64,000 nucleotides of DNA from Ceratopteris richardii (taxonomy: Eukaryota > Streptophyta > Polypodiopsida > Polypodiales > Pteridaceae): contig CM035415.1 of NCBI GenBank assembly GCA_020310875.1, positions 196,650,932 to 196,714,931 on the forward strand. The letters are read 5' to 3'. Below the pieces are notes generated by a model. It did no database searches. It was not told the DNA's origin and saw only the letters and a program-made list of their open reading frames with translations. The position numbers and the translations under genes were made by a program. Shown here one piece after another: positions 59,673 through 64,000 of this stretch; the first letter of the stretch is position 1, and each line of letters opens with the position of its first letter.

Positions 59673-59955
59673 TGTAAGAGCAAGTCTATGACAAGCCTAA
59701 GTATTGGCTTGAGTTCCACAAATTCATAGAAGAAGCTTTAAAATGAAGACTATGTAAAGTTCACTTGTGAACTACCTCTTGTAACTTTTGAAGAGTTTAC
59801 TTAATGTAAAAGTGAAAGAATCTTAAGTGGTTGAGTCCACTTGATCAAAAAGGGAAAGAGGAGCCACGAATTCGTGATTTGTGGTAGGTAGAGAATCAAA
59901 TCAATCATTGATTGATTGGAGAGTGATTGAGGGAAGTTAACCTCCCAAACTCAAC

Positions 59956-59964
59956 TATAAATAG
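59956..59964 (+). promoter_or_regulatory. TATA-like box in A2 3' LTR
   Basis: TATAAATAG at the same LTR offset as the other copies. A 3' LTR promoter could in principle read outward to the right. Confidence 0.65.
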
Positions 59965-60543
59965 ATGGGAGTTTTAGTCGTGGTTAGAGAGACCTATGTG
60001 AAGACCTCCAAGAGCTGAGCTTTATGCCATATCAAGGTGTGATTACAAGGCACACATATGTATCAGTAAGTCCATTGTATTGTACAAGCAATATACTTTC
60101 ATTTTCATCATCATTTGAGTTCATATTTCCATGTTCTTGTGAAGTGTACTACTCACTGCCATTACTCGCAGTTTTCTCAGTCAGATTGCAGAGATGTTTT
60201 CTCTAAGCTTGGTGCATCATTTTCAGTGATTTACCTTGGTAAAGTTAGCTCTATAAGTCTACTATATGCTCACAAATTTGCATGTCATTTGGATGTTGCA
60301 ATCTTCAGTTATGTTCATTTGAAGTCAACAGGGTCTGTTCATCTTCACTTCTCTGTCAGGTACCCGACTTTTTTTACTCATCTTGTCAGAGCCATTTCGC
60401 AATGGTTACGTATCCCAATTCAATGATTTAAAGCTTGCTGGATTCAACTTACTGTCTAGTATAACCATACAAATTTTCATAATCATTGGATTCCTACAGT
60501 TTGACTTATGTTTATTTTTCTGCTCACTTGTCTCAAACTATAA

Positions 60544-60584
60544 CAGCCCGTGAAAATCGGGATGATGTCATCACTTGTTAAAAC
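60544..60584 (+). promoter_or_regulatory. Conserved 41 bp LTR block, A2 3' LTR
   Basis: Identical to the other three blocks although this LTR is about 5% diverged from its partner. TGATGTCATCA is at 60563-60573. Confidence 0.55.
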
Positions 60585-60946
60585 GCATTCTCAGTGTGTG
60601 GCTCATTATTTTTGATGAGATTACTCTTGAAAGTTAGATCTTTAAGTTATCTAGACGTCCCCAAGAGGAATTAAGTTAATTGCCATTGTGCTCAGAGAAT
60701 TATGCAAAACACTAGACACGTGTATGTACCAAGAATAACAAGTTCTTCACCTCTGAGCTAACTCCAACTTATCTGTTTTGATCTATCTTTTTGAGAGTGA
60801 TCTTTCAAGGTACATAGGGTGTCTAATACATCCATTGGCAACCTAAAAAGGCCCACCATATACTCCTGGAGTTCATTTGGCTAGTGTAGACAAGGATTTT
60901 GCAACACCTCTTCATCTTCAAGCACATACCTATCCATCTCTTCACA

Positions 60947-60951
60947 ACTTG
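60947..60951. repeat. Target-site duplication ACTTG, right side of A2
   Basis: Matches 54156-54160. Confidence 0.9.
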
Positions 60952-61496
60952 ATCCGCAAGAACTTCACGGATGCATGCCAAATGACTATATCAAAGCCAC
61001 TCAATCACCCTGTAATGCTAATCACCAACTCCACTGGAAAGCCCACGCTCTATATACTCAGCATGGAGTGACCTCCAATAGTGAGCTTATAGCAACAGAG
61101 TGTAGAGTGTAGACCAGAAAATAGCCTCAACTAGCATCAACAAATGATGGCAATGATGATACATAATAGTCCTAAAGATCTACATGATTGAGATCATACA
61201 CCCTCAAATGAGTGCCAAACATCTGTTTATATAGACTCTAGAGAGGCCACGGTTGGCCTTGCCAAGTCCCAACGTTAATTCTTGCATGTGCAAAAGTGGT
61301 GCTCAAAGAGGTGGAGGAGAGGACTAGTTATGGCTGTGGTAGCCAACTTCAATTAGGCCCCCAATTTTAGCTTCTGACAGCAACAAAGCTTGGTGGCGGT
61401 ATTCCTTGCATTACTTTTCACTCTAACACTTCACTAAAAAAATATACCTCGTACATCATTAAATGCCCAAGGTAGCTCAGATGGAGCCCATCATAA
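60952..61496. other. Unassigned flank of A2
   Basis: Continues whatever A2 inserted into. There is no recognisable domain, LTR or primer site, and its open frames are short. It may be the decayed tail of G1+ or unrelated DNA. Confidence 0.4.
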
Positions 61497-62660
61497 GTTG
61501 GTAGTCGCCCAATTTGATATGCCTTGTGAAGCACATGAGGAGGTCGCCCTTATAGGATCAATTCACCCTTGATGAAACAAGTGTCCAATTTTCGCTTCAA
61601 GTCACCCAAGGTTCATATGAGGTTGCCTTTATTCCTTATGAGTCGTCTAAGCATGGAGGTATCCCAATATAGATGGTCACCCAAAAATGTTGAATAAGTG
61701 GTCACCCATGTGGCTTGAGGGCCAAGAGGTAGAAACGATGAAGAGGTGGCCACCTTAGTAAGTGAGCTATAGCCTAGAAAAAGTGTGGTTGCCCCATTTT
61801 GAACAAGCCCAAAAATGGGTGGTTGCCTCCTCCATGTCACAAGCCCAAGATAGGTGTCGCCTAATCATGAGAATTTCCTTGAGGAGGTTGCCTAATATGA
61901 CCCACCATTGGTGGTCGCCCAAGCAAGTGAGTTGTAGCACAATAATTGGGTGGTCACCCAAATGCATGTAGCTCCCAAGATGGGTGGTCACCCAATTCAG
62001 CTATTAATGCAAAAGGTGGTCGCCCTAATTTAGAGGAAGTGGTTGCCTTAATGTAGTTGCCATTGAAAATGGTGGTTGCCCCACATTATCTTGATGGTTG
62101 GTCTTCAAGATGGTGGTTGCCTCCTCCACATGTGGTGATGGTGGATGCCTCCTCCACAAAAGATGGTGGTCACCTCCTCCTTAAGAGATGGTGGTCACCT
62201 CCTCCACGTGTGTTGATGGTGGTCGCCTCCTCCACAAAAGACGATGGTCACCTCCTACACAAAAGATGGTGGTCGCCTCCTCTACAAAAGATGGTGGTTG
62301 CCTCCTGCACAAAAGGTTGGAGGCATCACCCAACTCATGGGGCTTCACATGTTCAAATGGTGGTGGACATGCCCAACTTCTAGTGATATGGCACAATTGA
62401 TGTTGCCCAACTAAATGAATTGCCCCATTTATTTATCTTGCAAAGCGTAGAAGAAGCCACTTTTGGCATCACCCCAATTGCGTAAACCACATGAAATTGG
62501 TGTCGCCCCTTTGGTGGTTCCAAAAAAAACATCGCCATCTCATGTTATTGCCTCCCAAAACTAGGCGTCACCTATTTACGGTACTCAACGTGTAATATGG
62601 AGGAGGCATCGCCCAATATGCATAAAAGAGTGTCAACTTGGCGTCGCCTTACATGAAGGA
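61497..62660. repeat. Degenerate minisatellite built on a GGTGGTCGCC-like motif
   Basis: About thirty variants of GGTGGT[CT][GA]CC followed by C/T-rich text recur at 20 to 60 bp spacing. The most regular part, 62110-62320, has units of about 25 to 30 bp such as GATGGTGGTCACCTCCTCC followed by ACAAAA. Elsewhere spacing and sequence are loose. Open frames through the regular part (Trp, Val and Pro-rich) are by-products. It lies between the A2 flank and the G3 gypsy fragment; internal minisatellites are known near the 3' end of some plant gypsy elements, which is one possible origin. Confidence 0.75.
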
Positions 62661-63279
62661 AAATAAATGAATGCGCTAGAATTGTGGCACGTTTTTTTTT
62701 AGATAAGTAAAGAAATGAATTGAATTCTTATCCAATAAAGATTAGAACTTCTCAAAGAGGTTCGTATGGGCGAAGGGGCCCCTTCACAAAATAAAGAGGC
62801 CAGGGATCTTCTGTAGAGTATGATAATGAATTATCTCACTCTCGTGGCTAAGGATCACCCTGGGTGTCTATCTTACATCCACTTCCTACCCTTTTCTTGT
62901 GCTGAGAGCCTTTGTTTCAAATGTCCTTGCCCATGCCTTAGGTCCTCATTTCATCCTCCTGGCCAATTGCTCTTTACCTGTCCATGATGTTGCCTTCCTG
63001 AGGCCATGGCTTTGGGAGTGGTTTCAAGACACTAGAGCGAGGATTGTCGAGGGTGGCCCAAGACCCTCCCCAATCCCAAGAACCTCCCCTTAAGCTCATG
63101 CATTAGAATTCTAAGAATCTTCCCATAAAATTAAGTCAATCAAACGCAAGCAAGATCACCTGCTCTATAGAACCCCACATCAAGACTTTTGCACCATCCC
63201 CGTGCAACAACTCATTTATTCCATCAAACAAAATGAGTTGTAGAAAAGAAATAGAACTATGGTATGTACAATGAGTGAA
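62661..63279. other. Unassigned DNA between the minisatellite and gypsy G3
   Basis: Includes a T-run near 62690, a palindrome-like GGGGCCCC near 62777 and a 64-codon open frame at 62899-63093 with no recognised domain. Given its place downstream of G3 integrase on the minus strand, it may be G3 3' sequence, but no polypurine tract or LTR was identified. Confidence 0.4.
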
Positions 63280-64000
63280 TTCCATTTGCTTGCATCAATT
63301 CAAATAACTTTTCACCCTGGAGATGTTGACTAGGGGCATTCTCTCACCCTGGAAGTCCTATAGATGTACTCCTCCTTGTGATAATACCTTTATCACCTTG
63401 CAAGGCCCTATCCATTTAGGTGCCAGTTTGGTGGATGTTGGCAGGATATGTTGCACTAGGACCAAAGATCCTTCCTATATGTCATTAGTCCTTAAATACT
63501 TGTCATGCAACCATTGTGTTCCTATTGCTTTACGTGCAATTTTCTCATTGCTGCTTCCCTATATTCTTCCAATGCCACAAGTCTTCTAATGTGAGGCTCA
63601 ATTCCAATGGTTCTAGCTTCAATTTCCTTCCTGATAATAAATTCCAATGGTGCGAATGCCTCTTTACCATATACTAAGTGGAATGGAATCTCACCAGTGG
63701 TTCCCCTTCTAGTAGTTCGGAAATCCTAGATTGCACCGATGAATGCTTGTGGCCAAGAGCTTTGATGATCAAAGGATAATTTGCATAAGATCCCAATCAA
63801 AATTTTTTTAGAGCTTTCTCCTTGGCCATTTGCCCTCATATAGTAAGCACATGACTTTTTGTGAAAGATTTTATACCTCGCAAAGATGAATTGAAGCAAC
63901 TGATTTACAAAGTGAGTGCCCCTATCACTAGTTTCAAGTAGGCAACCAAATCTTGAGAAAATACATTTATACAAAAACTTAGCCACTATCAAGGTCATGC
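63280..64000 (-). mobile_element. Ty3/gypsy element G3, integrase end, minus strand, runs off the window
   Basis: Read leftward from the window edge: integrase core text (SDRGTHFVNQLL, the YMRANGQGESSKK region near 63.82 kb), then a C-terminal region with PLEFIIRKEIEAR near 63.63 kb, KLAPKWIGPCKVIKVL near 63.39 kb and RMPLVNISRVKSYL near 63.29 kb. The DRGTHF and ANGQ motifs and the KWIGP-type tail identify Ty3/gypsy integrase without a chromodomain. It differs from both G1 and G2. It is a fossil with a few breaks; the rest lies beyond the window. Confidence 0.8.

Larger units (their letters stand above)
54161..60946 (+). mobile_element. Ty1/copia element A2, plus strand
   Basis: A full-length 6786 bp element of the A1 family in the opposite orientation: LTR 54161-55434, primer site, gag-pol 55461-59640, polypurine tract, LTR 59673-60946, with ACTTG duplications. 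Each LTR is 1274 bp. By hand count they differ at about 65 positions (about 5%), making this clearly older than A1 and B1 (about two to a dozen million years across commonly used plant rates). The structure is whole; the coding region has around seven to ten breaks. Confidence 0.96.
59673..60946 (+). repeat. 3' LTR of A2
   Basis: 1274 bp ending CTTCACA and followed by ACTTG. The TATA-like box is at 59956-59964 and the conserved block at 60544-60584. Confidence 0.95.

Noticed and set aside
62661-63279. An organelle DNA insertion
   Set aside because: I recognise no chloroplast or mitochondrial gene or RNA in it, and GC-richer patches alone are not evidence.

Overview
The window looks like intergenic, retrotransposon-packed chromosomal DNA from a land plant with a large genome. 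Ty1/copia and non-chromodomain Ty3/gypsy elements dominate, the copia primer sites match plant initiator tRNA-Met, and LTRs are 0.2 to 1.3 kb long. I cannot name the species: a gymnosperm, fern or other large-genome plant all fit. I found no convincing host gene, tRNA, rRNA or CRISPR array in 64 kb. Every virus-like element here is a fossil with some damage.

Layout, left to right. 1-2460: 5' part of a minus-strand copia element with a short LTR. 2461-3690: AT-rich DNA with one copy of a ~760 bp repeat (R1). 3696-16998: a minus-strand copia element bounded by CAAAT duplications; its 3' LTR is split by a younger plus-strand copia element (4923-11411) bounded by TTTGT duplications. 17004-18025: flank with the second R1 copy. 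18026-20816: a 2.8 kb minisatellite of nearly pure alternating purine-pyrimidine sequence. 20817-21805: a small unknown ORF and a copia LTR fragment.

21806-54160 is a deep nest. A plus-strand gypsy element (G1+) is split by a minus-strand copia element (C; 28635-31698 and about 51600-53633). Inside C lie, from left to right, a minus-strand tract ending in a 614 bp LTR with a long accessory coding region, a second retropepsin-like segment and W-V-P-K repeats; a minus-strand copy of the G1 family; and a plus-strand gypsy element (G2) with three zinc knuckles and its own downstream accessory region. 54161-60946 is a plus-strand copia element of the same family as 3696-16998, with ACTTG duplications. 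61497-62660 is a degenerate minisatellite built on a GGTGGTCGCC-like motif. 63280-64000 is the integrase end of another minus-strand gypsy element.

Nothing here works as a host pathway. What can be read is insertion history: LTR pairs give hand-counted divergences of about 1.3% (4923-11411), 2.1% (3696-16998) and 5% (54161-60946), which agrees with the nesting order. The most unusual items are the purine-pyrimidine array, which cannot contain a stop codon while alternation is perfect and holds perfect palindromes up to 38 bp; the accessory coding regions after integrase in two gypsy elements; the second retropepsin-like segment; and a 41 bp block identical in four LTRs.
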